A DNA stretch of 64,000 nt, taken from the NCBI GenBank assembly GCA_028023455.1, contig JAQFVV010012668.1, positions 1,178,001-1,242,000 on the forward strand. The letters run 5' to 3'. How positions within the stretch are numbered: position 1 is the stretch's first letter; every line of letters begins with the position of its first letter. The translations under genes were made by a program, and so were the position numbers. The stretch comes from Epiperipatus broadwayi (lineage: Eukaryota > Onychophora > Udeonychophora > Euonychophora > Peripatidae). Positions 45,801-59,512 of the stretch are shown here, one piece after another. The notes under the pieces were generated by a model, which worked only from the letters and a program-made list of their open reading frames with translations, was not told where the DNA came from and did not search any database.

Positions 45801-48800
45801 ATTTATAAAGAAATTTGTTTTGACAGTTGTTGAAGTAAATATATGTAAATTAATACACCATAACATTGCAAGAAATGACATACTATAACAGTATTAAAAA
45901 TACACATAATGAAAAATAATATTAAAGTTACTCTAGAAATGCAAAATCAATTTAACTCCTCAATATTCAGTATGTCTATATTAATAAATACATATTGATG
46001 TAGATAATTCAGGTACTTTATCCACATTCCATATATTACGAACCTAAGCATAAGTTTGTTAAACACACTCTTCAGATATACATTAATGGTAAATGCGTAG
46101 TGCCGTAACACAGACTTCAATGAAATTATTATCCATTAAAATTGTAGCAAGAATATATTTTAATCAAATATAAACATAATCTTAAATTTAAAAGAAATTA
46201 AAAAATTAGCGAATAATCCAAATACAAAGATATTTTAATAGCTGTTTATACCTAAATATATGCAAATTAATACTATATAATGTCATCAAGGATTAAAATA
46301 ATGTATAATTGTAAAAATATAACTTGCATTATACAAACTCAAAAATAACATTTTTGACTATTTTAAAAATACAAAAGCAATTTTAACTTAAGACTTATGC
46401 ACATATGCATTATTAGTTATAAATGACTTGCAAAATGAATAAAATCATTTCTTCATTGTTGACATAAAGAAAACTATTTAATTATCGAAAAGATTGATTT
46501 AACAATGAATTTAAATTTGCAAATTTAAAATAATTTTGTATTTACAATCATTATTATTATTCTAAAGTGCCCAGAGGATTATTATTTTGATGATCATAAT
46601 TTATTTGGAATTTCATTTTTTCTTTAAAGTATATTTTTACGGCTATCAACAACTGAATTCAAATTACTATCAGGAATCAAATATGGAGGATATTGAAATA
46701 GCTGATATAAAAATTAAGTGAAAATTATTAAAAAGCAGAACAAAGCAAAAGTAGTAGGTAATATATTTCTTTATCAATTAAGTCAACGCATTTATTAAGG
46801 CTCATTTAATAAAAAAAGATGTGTACTAATGTTTGAAACAGCTTACTATTTATTCATATTATATTTTTTTATATAAAATCTGAGATGTTTAAAAATATAT
46901 TTTAAACTAAACATGCACACTAGATCTAATTTGGTTTTGAATTTTTATGATGGTGATCTTCAGAATCGTTTATAGAAAAGTTTATAAATCAGATGTCAAG
47001 ATAAAATAAGAGGAATTAAAAACAAAAACAAGTATTTCTTCTTTGAAATTTACATTATGTTGATTATAATATTCTTCTTAGCTCAAAGAATGATCTACAA
47101 AATATTAATATTTTGAATACAAATCTAGAAATGATATAGTTCAATAATTAATATTAACAGCGTCTGATGGAAGAAAGATCTTTATCTGTGGTTTGAATAA
47201 TTAATACATTAAAAATGTAAATCAGTTTAAATAAACTAATAATTTTCTAAATACAAGTTGCATCATAGATTCCAAGTTTCTCCTGCTGCAATTAACACAT
47301 GCAGAACATTTCATTGCAATAATATAACTAATCCAATTCAATTACATAATTTTGCCAATTTTATTTTATGAATGTGAGTTATAGATATTTTTTTATGTAA
47401 CATAAAGATACTTGAAAACATTTCTTTGACAATGTTCTGTAATGTTTTGAAAATATGATATCAAGTTTGTAAGATCAACGAATATATTTTTCCACTTATG
47501 AAATGCAATGAGAATGAGATAAAAATAATAAGACTTCATTTTTATTGCGATGGGCACCTGAAATAGATGAATGGTAAATAAAATTTCTGATTAAAAAAAT
47601 AATAATAATGAAACTTGAAAATAGATTCTGAAAGAAAGATAGACAATATTTTCATAGTAAAATTTATTTTAAAAATATTCTATAGATGCTTAACATTGCT
47701 TGTCTTCATTGGAAAAACATATTTGAAAACAAAATACAATAGAGATCAATATATAGACAAGATATTGAAATTTGTCAGTAAAAAAAAACAAAAAAACATT
47801 TGCTATAGAAGAGATTAAAAAACAGCATTTCAAAATGTTAGATAAATAGAATAAAGAACCACTGTGTTATACATTTGTGCATATTTTTTTAATTCTTATT
47901 ACTATTATTGCATTAATCGCATAAGTGCAGCAGCATATAGTTAATTCATATTTTTTACATACTACAAAGTTTTTAAATAAAAATACAAATTATATTCTTT
48001 AAGGACTGAACATAAAAAAAGTTGCTGCAAAAATTGATAGAATCCATTAAGATTGAGATCCAGCAAAATACGATTGAGTTAGAAGATCTTTTGATAAGTA
48101 TATAATAAATCCAGTTCCAATGATGATGAAACAATAATTGTTATTCTTGATAAATAAAATAAGTGATTACATAGCTTTCATATAAACTTCAGCTATTATA
48201 GAAATTATTCAAAGAAGATCCAATTATAGAAATAAATTTCTGAATACACAAGTATATAAGCAGAAAAAATTAGGATGGTTAACATTTACATCAGCATATT
48301 ATTGAGATATAAAAGACTTATTACTAGATAAGATTTAAAATTTATCTCAAAACATAAATAATAAAGATATAATATTATTTTCATTGTTTTATAGGTTTAA
48401 CTAAGTCCTTTGCAATGTGTACAAAGAAAGATTTGACGATAAAAAAACAAACCAGCAATAAGATGAATGGACTACATCATTATTGTAATGACTTTGTTAT
48501 TGAGAAATAATAATAGATAATTCTGAAAAAATAATATTTATGTGATCATCAAAAATCAAGACTTAATACTATAAAAATAATATTACAAATTACATTTTTT
48601 CTTGAATGAACAAAATATTTACATTTCTGTGTTGAGTAAAAAAAAACTTGTTCAGTATTAAAGCATTTTTAAATTATTTTCAAAAAGAAAATGTATATAT
48701 TTTCTATAATTAAATATAAAAAAACTATATATTTTTGCTTATACTTAGATTTAAAATGTTTGTTTTAAAGACAATCAGGAGAACATCATTACGGGTAAAG

Positions 48801-51800
48801 CAAAAGTTACAGTTGGCTGAATGTTTTGCTAAACATTGTAGTGGGTATTTTTTTGTCACTTTTTTAAAATTACAAGTAGAATTTTAAATTTTAGCACAGA
48901 ATTGTATTGCATTATGATGATTAACAATAATTCATTTGGATTTTAGAAAGAAAGTTCAAATAATAAATACTTAGGTCATTAAATATTTTGATTGACAATG
49001 AGATAATTGTCCAATAAAAAAAAAGCTTTCACTTTTTTTCACTATATCTGCAAAGTTGAAATTATTATTTTTAAGAATGTATTTCATTTGTAAACTTATA
49101 CTTCTAATAAATAAAATTAAAATTATGAAAATACAATATAGAATAAAGATGTTTACTTGCTAAAATAAAGTGTTGCAAATATAACCTAAACAGATATGAG
49201 GGCTATCAACATAAATACATGTGCAACACAAAATGGTTAAATAATATGTATTTTGAATTTAATTTCCCACATTAACACATTATAATAACTTTTTTAATAT
49301 TAAATAAAATTAATATGACTTATTTTTAGAACATGATATTTTATAATTCAATAAGAATCTGTCTCTAATCTCATTCCCTAAATACATTTAACCTTCGACA
49401 TTATTCTTAGCATTTGAACATAGGATTTGGGATTTAGAGACCATATACAACCATATGCATATTAAACATGCATAGAGAAAGAATAGATGATGGAAAAAAA
49501 ATGAATCTAATTGACACAAAAATCATTGAAAAAAAACATTCTTTAATGGTTAATTAAAATTAAATGTGTTCTAAACTAAAAAAAGCTGTGATGTATGGGG
49601 AAAAAAATAATCTAACTACTTTAAAGCATATTACCACTGGGTAGTAATATTATTGATTAACTCATGATTCAGATTAATTAAAATCAGACACAAGAATGAA
49701 ATATCTAAAAAATATTCAAATAGAAAATAATTATTTTTAGACCACAAACTATTTAAAAATAATTATTTTTAATATCATAAACAAGGACAGAACCTTTTAA
49801 TAAATTTATCTGGATCTGAAGTGTCAGTCATGGGTTTACATACAGTTATACAAAATAAGACTTTGATTTTGAAATATATTTATATATTTTTCTTTTAAAT
49901 ATTATCTTGCAAAAAGTCAGTTCCTGAAATTTGTTATTTCAATTTTTGATATTATATATTGACAATTCCGCTGGATTTTTCATTCACTTTTGGATTATAT
50001 TTAATTAATTACTGAAAGACTTTTTCTTTCTTTCAGGAGGTTTATAATTTCATTTAAACAATTCTTATAGTAATAACTGGAGAAATGCATAACCCATGAC
50101 ATGTTGTTTCATCCACATATATATTAAAACATTGAAAAAATACTGGATTCCATATACTAAATTAATGATACAATCATTTATAGACTTGATTCTACAGTTA
50201 TATTCAAGGAATATTTTTTTTATAATCAGAAATTCTTTAGTTCTGATACAATTAATTAATTATGAACTCAGCAAATTCCAAGACCAACTCTCTAAAAGCG
50301 CTAAAAAATTTCAACTCCAAAGCTTACTGATCTGCTTGCCCCTGACATCAAGATAAAATTTTCAAAACAAATACTATGTTGTTTTGTTTCTGTAATTATA
50401 GCACCATGCCTACTCACATATTTATATATTTTTTAATAAGCAATTTAATTGCTCTAAGTGCTTGTTTATTAATGAATTGGCTTTTTACAACTAATTTTTA
50501 CTGATTTATGAAGATAATTATTTATTTATCAAAATATTCACTTGACTTTTATTTATTTTTTAAAATTATGATTGTCTTCATATCTATTTCATATTTAATT
50601 ATTTGGTACAAACACTATACACTGAGGCCACAAACTAATTACGATTAAACAGAATTATGAATGATTAAATACACATGGAACATTATAAATATATATGTAA
50701 ATTTGCTTTCTCAATTTATTATTAATATTTTTTTTTTTTTTTAAAAAATTGTTTATATTTTAAACTTAATTTATATACGCATAATATATACATAAAACAT
50801 CTGTTATATATATATTGAAAAGTAATGTATGGTACATTTACACTATAAATACAATAAACAAGGCTTGTTAACAAACGTGAGCTAAACACTTATTTATTAC
50901 ATATATAAAAGAATAAAAATAAACTCTTTCACCTTATAATTATTTTTTATATATAAAAGAACTGCATAATGGATTTCACTAATTTTTGATACTATATACA
51001 TTGTGTGCGAGGGAACTTGGAAAAAATATATAGCATAGTTCACAGTTCACTATGACTTATTTCTTAATTTTTCTAATCAGTAGTAAGGAATTAAAATCAC
51101 AACAGACAAATTTATTATAATACATTAAATTCTATAATTAATGCATACTGTATGTCAAATACCTCTGATGATTAAATTAAATCTAATACATATATCATTA
51201 AAACAATAATGTGTCTTTACAAAGCAATAAAGATGAAACATATAAATATTTCACTTGGAAGGCTTGCTGTCTGCCTTGTGTTGGTTTGCTGTTTTTTCAT
51301 CATTGATTCACTTTCTAAATAAAAACATTAAACATCTATTTACTGACTAACAATTGTTTTGTCAACTTTGTTGGTTATGCGCTTATCTTAAAAAACAAAA
51401 CAAAAAAACAATAAGTCTATTTGGAACCGGAAAAAAGTTCTTAGATTTATTCAGCCTGGATTTAAACCATAGGTTGCATTAGATATAAAAAAAATTAATA
51501 GTGAATTTTGTGTGTGCGCGTGTGTATGTAAATACTATTACGAAATGTTAAGTCAATTACTTTTTCCTATAGCCATCTTTTTTTCTTGATAGGCCACTTT
51601 TAAAGACTGAATTAATTGTATTACAGGATAACCATCAGCATTCAATTATTTTGATTAATGTTAGAAAATTCAATCTTGATGGTATGATGAAATGTATAAA
51701 ACTTTCCACAACACTAAGAATTTAAAGTCTAAACACAAAAGAATAAATCTAAAAGTTAAAGAATTAATTAAAGAAACATTTCAACCATCCCAGAAATAAA

Positions 51801-54775
51801 TTGGTAAGAAATTACTTCTTTTCACTAAAAACAAATAGAGGAAATATATATATTTCAAAATAAACTTAATTAAAAAAAATATAATTTAAGGTAAATGGAT
51901 GCCATTTAAATAATAAAGGAATCGAGGTTTAATTTCACATGAGTGTAATCAGTAATAAAAAGACAAACTCAGTCAAAAAAATGTTATTAGCTTTCAAATA
52001 ACTAATAGAAAAATATAATTACAAGTTTATAAAGTAATTGTCTTACATAATTTGAATTCTTTGCTTGTATATATATATAAACCTAAGTATTAGTTCTGGA
52101 AATTCTCTATATTACAAAGTATTATGTAATAAAAGTGAAAAAACTAAATCCCATGATCTATTTTATCAACCATCTAATTCTCACCAACTGACAAATCTTA
52201 AATATTCTAGAAATTCAGACTAGCGAAATGTTTGTAATTAACACAACTAATATGATTTCAAATTTATATGTTGTAACTGTAAATAAGTAGTGCAATAATG
52301 GGATTTAAAAGCAATGAAAAAATAAGGTGAACAGATAGATAGTAAATCTATATTTACAGTCAAAATTCAGAAGTCACAAAGAACTCAAGGAAATACATTA
52401 CATATTTCATTAAAAAACAATGTGATATTAATTAATGAATGAATATGCTTTTTCACCCCATTATGCTTTTTTCACATATGCCTAAATGTCTCAGTTTATG
52501 CCCCTGAGAGTATGTCTATCTAAGATTGGAAATTGTTGAGCTAGGTATAGATTATCTTATCTGGATATGTATTTTAATGGGTCTATGTATATTTATGTAT
52601 GTGCACCTTAAAAAGTTAATTTTTAAACAAATTACTCTTAATATTTTTATGGATATTATTGTTATCATCGTCAATAAATGAAAAAAAATACAAACAAACA
52701 ATAAAAATGTTAAAATACAGCAGATGTTAATCCATTCTAAGAAGATTATGCTCTCACTTAAGAATTTCTGTTTTCTTAAGACTGAAAATCTACAGAATTC
52801 TTAAAACAATAACACCCAGTTAAATAACATTACAAAAAAAAAAAAAAAAAAACAGCTAATAAATGTAAAAGATTTAATTATCTAACATGTTCTTTGTCTA
52901 CATAATAACAAAAACAAACACAGAAAAAAAAATTTTTTTTTTCATAAAACATACATACTTCTATTATAAAATAATATAAAATTCACTTAAACTGCTTCAA
53001 ATAATAAAAAATATATCACAAACTTATTTAACAGATTATAATTATAAATTTTATTAATTATAAATTTTATTAAACGCACATTATTATATTAAGTAATATT
53101 TACTATGGCTGTAACCTTAGGAATAAGCGTCTGAAAAATTCGTAGGTAGGGATCTCTACAGGTCTTAAACACAAGCTTACGCTAAAACTAGTCTATAAAA
53201 TACTGAGTTGTAAAAAAATTAGGAATAACAAGCTTTGAGAACAAATAAAACACTTTTGCCAAATGTAATAGATATGTAGTTTTATAAATATATTTTACAA
53301 AAACTGTTACATTTTGTATAAAGCCGATCGATTAATAAAAAAAAGAGGTCATCAGTCTCCAGAAAGGATCGAGGTGGAAATTGTGGATATATTATAAAAA
53401 GAATAATTATCATACTGAATAAGTGCTAAATATTATCAATTAACGTTGTTTAAATGAAGTACAGCTTTTCAAATTGGTCTTTCTACCGATTAATATATAT
53501 ATATAATCAAAATTCTTAAATGAAAACCTATTGAAATATACACTCGAAAATTTTACAACACATTTAATTGTGATTAAAAATGAATGGTTTGTCATTAAAT
53601 ACATTTTAACTTTCAATGCAGTTAGTTTTTTTTTTCTATTTTTCTATAGTTTATTAATTTGAAGTTGATTATTTTTTTGTCATCATTAGAAACTGAGATT
53701 CTACATTTGTTTTCCAAAATATATATTTTATAAACGAAAATTGCAGAATCTTCCAATTTTCAAATACAATTACATAAAAACTGTTTTTTTTCTCAAATAA
53801 TCATAGTATACCACTAAAGAAAGTATATAAGCTAATAATCAATTCAATCTTAAAACAACACAAACAAAGAATGGTAAAATACCCAAATCCACAATAACAT
53901 GCAAGAAGTATAAGTTCATTTAAAAGGCCAAATGCACCTGGATGGACCACTGGCATATATTCTATCTCACATCTGAAAAAGTATTTTGTAAAGTTTATTT
54001 GAAAGAATAATTTGCTTTATCAGTTTGAGTACTTATTGTATGATTAGAAAAACATATGACTAACTGCTCTTCAGTTATTTTACCTATTCTTATTGCTCAG
54101 AAATTCTAGAAATTCTACTATATTGCATATTTAGTCAATTATAATGTTTATGTAAGCAGTAATTTGATGTGAATATTTAAAATTTCTTCACCACTTTAAC
54201 TGAAGAAACGGAAACAGCCACGGAACAAGCCTATTATGAGACTGAATAATTCATTACTAGTTTACATTTGAGTTTGTTGCTTGATTTTATATAGACACAC
54301 ACAAATTCATATAACACTAGAATATATAAGCAAACTTATCAAATATATAAGCTAATATAATAAAAATGCTCAACTGATTATACAATTTTGTCTAAATAAT
54401 GTTGATGATATTTTAATAAAAAAATACTTGTATAAACATATTATTATTCTTGTGATTATATGTGCTTATAAAAATACATAGTTCATATTTCAAAATAATC
54501 CACAGAAAATTTTCAATGTTTTAAATTTAACTTATAAAGAATTAGGTTAGTAATCAATTATTTTAAAAGAAACGTTTTATCAGCCATTGATGAAAAAAAA
54601 AAGGCAACTTTTGGCTTGGATGGCAATCAACTTGAATTAAATATCTTGATAGCTTTTTAAACAAATAGGTAAAACAGGATGTTGAGATGTAATACAGACA
54701 AGGCTAACACATGTGAGTGTGCAGATTGTGTGAGGCACAACAGTACTTCATCATGGGGATGCCAAGATAAAAAAA
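42836..54775. other. Long AT-rich stretch without recognised genes
   Basis: Twelve kilobases with simple repeats only: a 24-bp tandem duplication around 43560-43608 (TTAAAAATTGCCTCATACAT twice), poly-A at 52834-52851 and an A/T block at 52925-52941. No frame above about 86 codons and none with a protein-family match. It could be intron or intergenic DNA; the sequence alone does not say. Confidence 0.5.
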
Positions 54776-55255
54776 TTATAAGTAAATGTGAAAATGTTTA
54801 TATTTTTGAATCACTTTATTGCTAGAAATATATTCTGAATGTAAATATTTTTTATTTAAATATGAGTGGAATACTTCTTTACTTAAATTTATTTTGACAA
54901 TTGCTCAAGCCTTAAATTCCAGGGCTGGAGTTAGAAATATATTATATATCTATATACTCTTCTCGTTGCTGTAAATGAATAGGTCAATACCATTTTGTTG
55001 TGATAAATAATTACCTATATGTAAATGTTTAATTTTCTGAATCACTTTATTGTTAAAAACACATTCTTTTTTATTTAAATATAATATTTATTTACCATTT
55101 TTTAAAAATACTTTTTTGCTTAAATATATTGTGACAATTGCTGAAACCTTGAAATATACTGCATAATTGAACAGTCCAATGCTCTTTTGTTAATATAATT
55201 AATAAAATTTATAAGTAAACGAAAATGTTTAGATTCCCCAATCACTTGCATTTAA
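54776..55255 (+). repeat. Decayed tandem repeat, three units of ~195-240 bp
   Basis: Units open near 54778, 55014 and 55210 with (C/T)TATA(A/T)GTAAA and continue into GAATCACTTTATTG. The first two share AATTGCT(C/G)AA(G/A)CCTT near their ends. Divergence is high. Confidence 0.6.
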
Positions 55256-56189
55256 ACATCCTAATTTATACAATATAAAACGCATTACTAATAATAATTT
55301 ATTTAAAAATAAAACTTATTTTAAAAATCTTGTCTCACAATTACAGTAATTCTTCATATGATCAAATTAAGGTTATCAATGATATTTTAGATGGGTTATG
55401 TATCTGACTCCTGAATGTGAAATCTCAAGATCAATTCTGCTTGCTGTCTGCAATGTTATCTTTTTTTTTATTATGTTATATTATCTTTTTACATATTTTA
55501 TTAAATAGCTTTTCCTGTTTTTAATAATGACATTATCTCTTTCTTAAATAAAATATTGGATACTTGTTCTCTAGCTAAAAACTCATAATTGATATATAAT
55601 TCACACTACTATGCAAATCTAAGCAAAACAGAATGGATAAAAAACATAATTTTAAAAAAGAAATTGCATGCCAAAATATCTAATTCTTAACAAATTTCAT
55701 GATATAACCTATGAATAAACAAAATAAAATGCAAGAGATTCATTTGACTTCTAAAAATTTATTGAATAAGCAATCTAATTATGAAAATTTAAAATTCTTC
55801 TCTTAAATAAATTCCACTTAAATCCCTAATTGTCTATCTGCTTAATAAAGTATACTATATAAATATTGTACCATCTATATATAGATAGTCCAAATATAGT
55901 TGATTTTTTTGTTTCGATTTATTTATCTATGGAATTTAATTGAAGTTGAAATTGGAAGGAAAAAAATAGACAGATTACTAATCCAGATAAATAAAATAAA
56001 GAAATTCCAAAGTAAAAGATTGCGATCAGAAAAATCTTTTTAACTTTAATTAAAGATGGCGGAATTATTTTATAAAAAAAAAAGACTTTGTAACTTAAAA
56101 TTAATAAAGAATGCACAAGATTATCAATGCTTATTTTTAACAAAAAAAAAGAAGATAATATGCGCAGAAGCTTCAAAACTGAATTGAGG
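55256..56189. other. AT-rich DNA, no gene seen
   Basis: A motif AAAGATGGCGGAATT lies at 56052-56066, a little upstream of the candidate promoter. Otherwise simple sequence. The 94-codon minus-strand frame at 56203-55919 is Leu/Ile/Phe-rich from AT bias and is not called. Confidence 0.45.
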
Positions 56190-56197
56190 TATAAAAA
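56190..56197 (+). promoter_or_regulatory. Candidate TATA box
   Basis: TATAAAAA at the edge of a patch richer in G+C (56210-56520). Expected transcription start about 56220, upstream of the candidate first exon. Confidence 0.4.
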
Positions 56198-56219
56198 GAG
56201 CAAGACAATTTCGATCTAG

Positions 56220-56521
56220 GTCTTCTGGTTATTTTGTTCTTAGGGTTGGAGGTTTCTGTGAGAGTGACCTGGGGCAATGAAATGGGTCTGCCCAGGAATA
56301 CTACTCACCTGCAAAATGAAGTCTTCATGCAAAAATGGGAATGAAGCATTGCGAACACCATCATTTGTCACAAAAAGGTCACCTCAAAAGAGCTTCTGTG
56401 CACAACCTTAAAACAGACCAAGACCATGGAAATAGCAGTAGGAAAAATCAATTAACTTTCAATGAGCTCAGGATCCCAAGAAATATGAGTAAATTACAAG
56501 AATCTACACAAAGTTACTGGT
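56220..56521 (+). other. Candidate first exon ending in a GTAAG donor
   Basis: The patch 56210-56521 is clearly less AT-rich than its surroundings, follows a TATA box and ends TACTG|GTAAGCT, a good splice donor. Possible starts: ATG at 56277 opens a 43-codon frame (MKWVCPGILLTCKMKSSC...) that stops before the donor. ATG at 56335 (AAAATGGG, good context) stays open for 62 codons and reaches a stop only at the donor itself. I do not recognise either product. The paralogous copy on the minus strand at 63836-64000 does not obviously keep either frame, which argues for a non-coding exon, a pseudogene or a repeat. Treated as a candidate only. Confidence 0.35.
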
Positions 56522-57070
56522 AAGCTAAGATTATTTATTCCCGATTATGACTAAATTAAGTGTTTGCAAACCATTCTCAACTATAAGCTTATAATATACT
56601 ATTAATAGACATTCCCATTGTTATTATTCAAGGGACTTTGTAGAAGCACAAGAAATTTGTAACAAGAACTTTTAATTATTTGATTAATATTAGCTGGATT
56701 AGTATATGTGTGTTCCTTTCAATTATATTAATAATTTATCATTAAATATCTTAATTTGTATAATAAAATATTTATCTTTAATATTAACTTCATTGTGCAT
56801 TGTTAATGATAGTTTATAATTTATCTTTACCAATATGCTTTGTTATTAATTAATCCCCAGGAGCAATATTCTCTCAAATATAAATTAAGTTATGGGAAAT
56901 CATAATCCTGATCTTACTTTTAGTGATTTTTCTTAATTTGTGATGTGTGACATGACAGATTGCAGCAGATTCTTGTATGAATCCTGGCACCTTTATAAAA
57001 TAAATAAAAAACTGATTCCACCGGCAATACAAATTGTAATAATTAGTAGGCTAGTTAATCAGGAAACATA
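56330..57070 (+). repeat. Inverted duplication, copy 1 (partner 63305-63960)
   Basis: The segment aligns as reverse complement with 63305 to about 63960. Shared landmarks include ATTATTTATTC after the donor, GTTTGCAAAC, ATAAGCTTATA, TCAATTATATTAATAATTTA, TTCATTGTGCATT, CCTGATCTTACTTTTAG, GATTCCA(C)C(G)GGCAATACAAAT and TTAATCAGGAAA. Both copies retain the putative donor (GGTAAG). Confidence 0.75.
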
Positions 57071-58240
57071 TCTGTTTTTAAAAAATATGAATGAAATATT
57101 TTTCTTTCTCATAGCTTGATTAACTCGTGCATTCTAGTGGGTAATTGAAGGCCTAACACAAAATATGAAAAACATTACAAAAATATGACTTAGTTTATTA
57201 ATAGGCATTGAATGAAAACAAGAGGCTATTTTTGTTAATAGAAAACCTAAACAAGTTATTTGTGAGAGATTGGATTTTTAAAACAATACTTTTATCAAGT
57301 TGTTGCTAATGGAATTAGTTCAAAACAATTTTTTAAAAAGATATTGCACACATTTCATTAACATAGTATTATTGTAACACATATACATCATCACCTATAA
57401 TCAATCAATTGGGTAAGTGCTCACAAAATTGTTTATCTATACAAGTGAAAGAATCCAATTGTTTTATTTTTTTCTCCTTATTATAATTTGTCATTCAACA
57501 AAAGAAACTGCAAAGTATAGTATAATGGCTTCTAAAAATGATCAAATAAACAATGTAATGCAAGTGTAAAAAATTCTTCCCTTAAGTAAATGGAGAGTAA
57601 ATCCTTAAAATCCTTAGATACCTGACTCTATCCATGACTAAATTTATAAATTGAAATAACAAGCATACAAAAAAAAAATATTCTATTACTGAGATTCCAA
57701 ATGACACAAAATAAAAACAAGAGATTGGTTAGAATCGACCTAGTTAAAATTGATTGCTGTTTATGATACTGTGGCCACCAAAGTCTAAATAATTACAATT
57801 TTTTAATATTCTATTGTGTCTTCTGTTAACAAAATTATATAGAATTCATTGATTTAATAAACTAATTTTATTTAAATCACATGATAAAAACATTTAAATA
57901 TTTAAAAAAATAAAATTACTTTACTTGCAAATATAGATATATTAAAATTGCACAAATTGATATTTCTAATATATTGCGACAGAATGGGTTCGAACCCAGT
58001 CACAAATAAAGTATTTAATTGGTAGTCATGTATATATGTAAAGATATATCTAATATTTAATTTGGTTATTACATGGTGGTGGTTTTAAATACATAAACAT
58101 GGGGGGGGGAAGGGACTCTGTCATTTTTAATGATATATAGGTGTGTGTGATAAATGCATGTATAAATGAATTGAGTAGTGAAAAGAGAGAAACAAGGTTT
58201 TTTTTTTTTGTTTCATGTTGAAAAACTAGAGTTTTTCGGC
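57071..58240. other. AT-rich DNA, no gene seen
   Basis: Only a lone GGGTTCGAACCC palindrome (57986-57997), a tRNA T-arm-like box B without a matching A box, stands out. A G-homopolymer lies at 58101-58109. Confidence 0.45.
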
Positions 58241-58378
58241 AGAACGGGATTTTATTGTTCTGTTATATTAAAACAGAAATGACGACATGAGTTATCACAC
58301 TTCTACGGGTCTGGTTATTCCACCTTGAAGATCAGAAGTGAGGTAAAAAAAGAAGCTTCTAGAATCAATGGAGGGGGC

Positions 58379-58386
58379 TATAAAAG
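58379..58386 (+). promoter_or_regulatory. Candidate TATA box in a CpG-richer patch
   Basis: TATAAAAG preceded by GGAGGGGGC. It lies in the only distinctly CpG-containing stretch of this half of the window (58240-58590). Expected start of transcription is near 58408-58412, close to a pyrimidine run CTTTTTCC. Confidence 0.5.
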
Positions 58387-58409
58387 CGAGCCACCCACAA
58401 TGCATAGGA

Positions 58410-58496
58410 TCTTTTTCCGGCAGAGCTACAATAGTAAACAACTCAACGAGTGAATATTTAAAACTATATAATGGCGATTTCAACAGACATGTCGGG
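58410..58496 (+). other. Candidate first exon with short coding start and GTAAG donor
   Basis: About 60 bases of putative leader are followed by ATG at 58471 in good context (A at -3, G at +4). Eight codons follow (MAISTDMS), then two bases and a donor GG|GTAAGA at 58497. A TATA box 30 bp upstream of the inferred start, an early ATG and a consensus donor in the right order make a plausible 5' end of a host gene on the plus strand. The next exon is not identifiable in the AT-rich DNA downstream, and the peptide is too short to recognise. Confidence 0.4.
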
Positions 58497-59159
58497 GTAA
58501 GAAAAGCCACATCGGATTCAAGCCCCTGATCCCAACTTGCTGCAGCTGCTTCCATAAAACCAGGATACCTCGAATAACACATAATTCCAGTGTGGAATCA
58601 AATAAACCTCATCAGCCAATGGATATAGAAAAATCTAAGATCGCTACCTTGAATGAACTAATTACCTGAGGAATGGAACTATAGAACAATAAATAAAATA
58701 AATAAAAAATTGCTTCTGCTACTTCCCGGGAAAGCAGGTAAAGAACTCTCATTATTAATCTGTTAAAAATCTTCTTATAAAAAAGAAATTTTTGTGTTTT
58801 TATAATCAGTGAAAGGTGACTTGTGAAATAACTTTATAAAAATTCTTTAAAGTGTCGCTCCATTATGGACGTACAAAAGCAATGAGGGTAAAAGTCACAT
58901 GATACGAATTTTCGTAGTATCGATTTTTACTACTTAAGATATGTTGTGAAATCTATGAGCGAATGACGTATGATTGTGATAAAAAAAGGGAAAAATGACA
59001 GAGTGCTAAATATTATTATTATTTCTTTGTATTCAATAAACATATATCAAGAAAGTAAAGTACTGACTCAGTTTGATTGTTTATAAAATCATTTTATTTG
59101 GTTTAGGATTGTTTAGATATTTTTAGACTTAAAAATACAAATAAAAGTGAACTCTTTAC

Positions 59160-59360
59160 CCCATTCATAGCTACTCACGGCTATGACGTCACCCGACCAT
59201 GAGACTGAGCTAGCTGGTGGTCAGAACCTCTCTCACATTCCATAAATAGTATTCTTGTTGGTGATATATCTACTTCGTGTAATACTTATATCCATATAAG
59301 TTTGGCGCTTGGTGTCCCTGGACGACCATAAATATGCGCTGGGGATATATCACAATTGCG
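59160..59360 (+). promoter_or_regulatory. GC-richer patch with CRE site and nested hairpins
   Basis: TGACGTCA (59184-59191) is a full cAMP-response-element palindrome. CATAAATA at about 59240 is TATA-like. Further on, GTGATATATC (59261-59270) pairs with GATATATCAC (59344-59353), enclosing ACTTATATCCATATAAGT (59284-59301), itself a hairpin. It could be a promoter or the edge of an unknown mobile element. I found no coding frame attached. Confidence 0.35.
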
Positions 59361-59512
59361 AGAATGACCACAAGTTTAAATAGTAATATTTTTTAGGTTG
59401 AATTGATTAATTAAATATTAATATGCCTCATACATATTTGATAGTACATACGTGTCTAGTGAGAGGTAAATATGGGTTTTGTTATAATATATATATATAT
59501 AATTGCTTAACT

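Noticed and set aside
50096-50356. 86-codon plus-strand frame preceded by a pyrimidine tract and AG
   Set aside because: Acceptor-like sequence is common in T-rich DNA, and the peptide shows no family features.
57986-57997. GGGTTCGAACCC looks like a tRNA T-arm / pol III box B
   Set aside because: No A box, anticodon arm or acceptor pairing upstream within tRNA distance; a lone palindrome is not enough.
58295-58582. 95-codon minus-strand open frame in the CpG-richer patch
   Set aside because: The opposite strand has the better gene-start signals; the peptide matches nothing I recognise. Probably a shadow.
59284-59330. Possible LTR end and primer-binding site (TTTGGCGC)
   Set aside because: No second LTR, no polypurine tract and no gag-pol remnants nearby.
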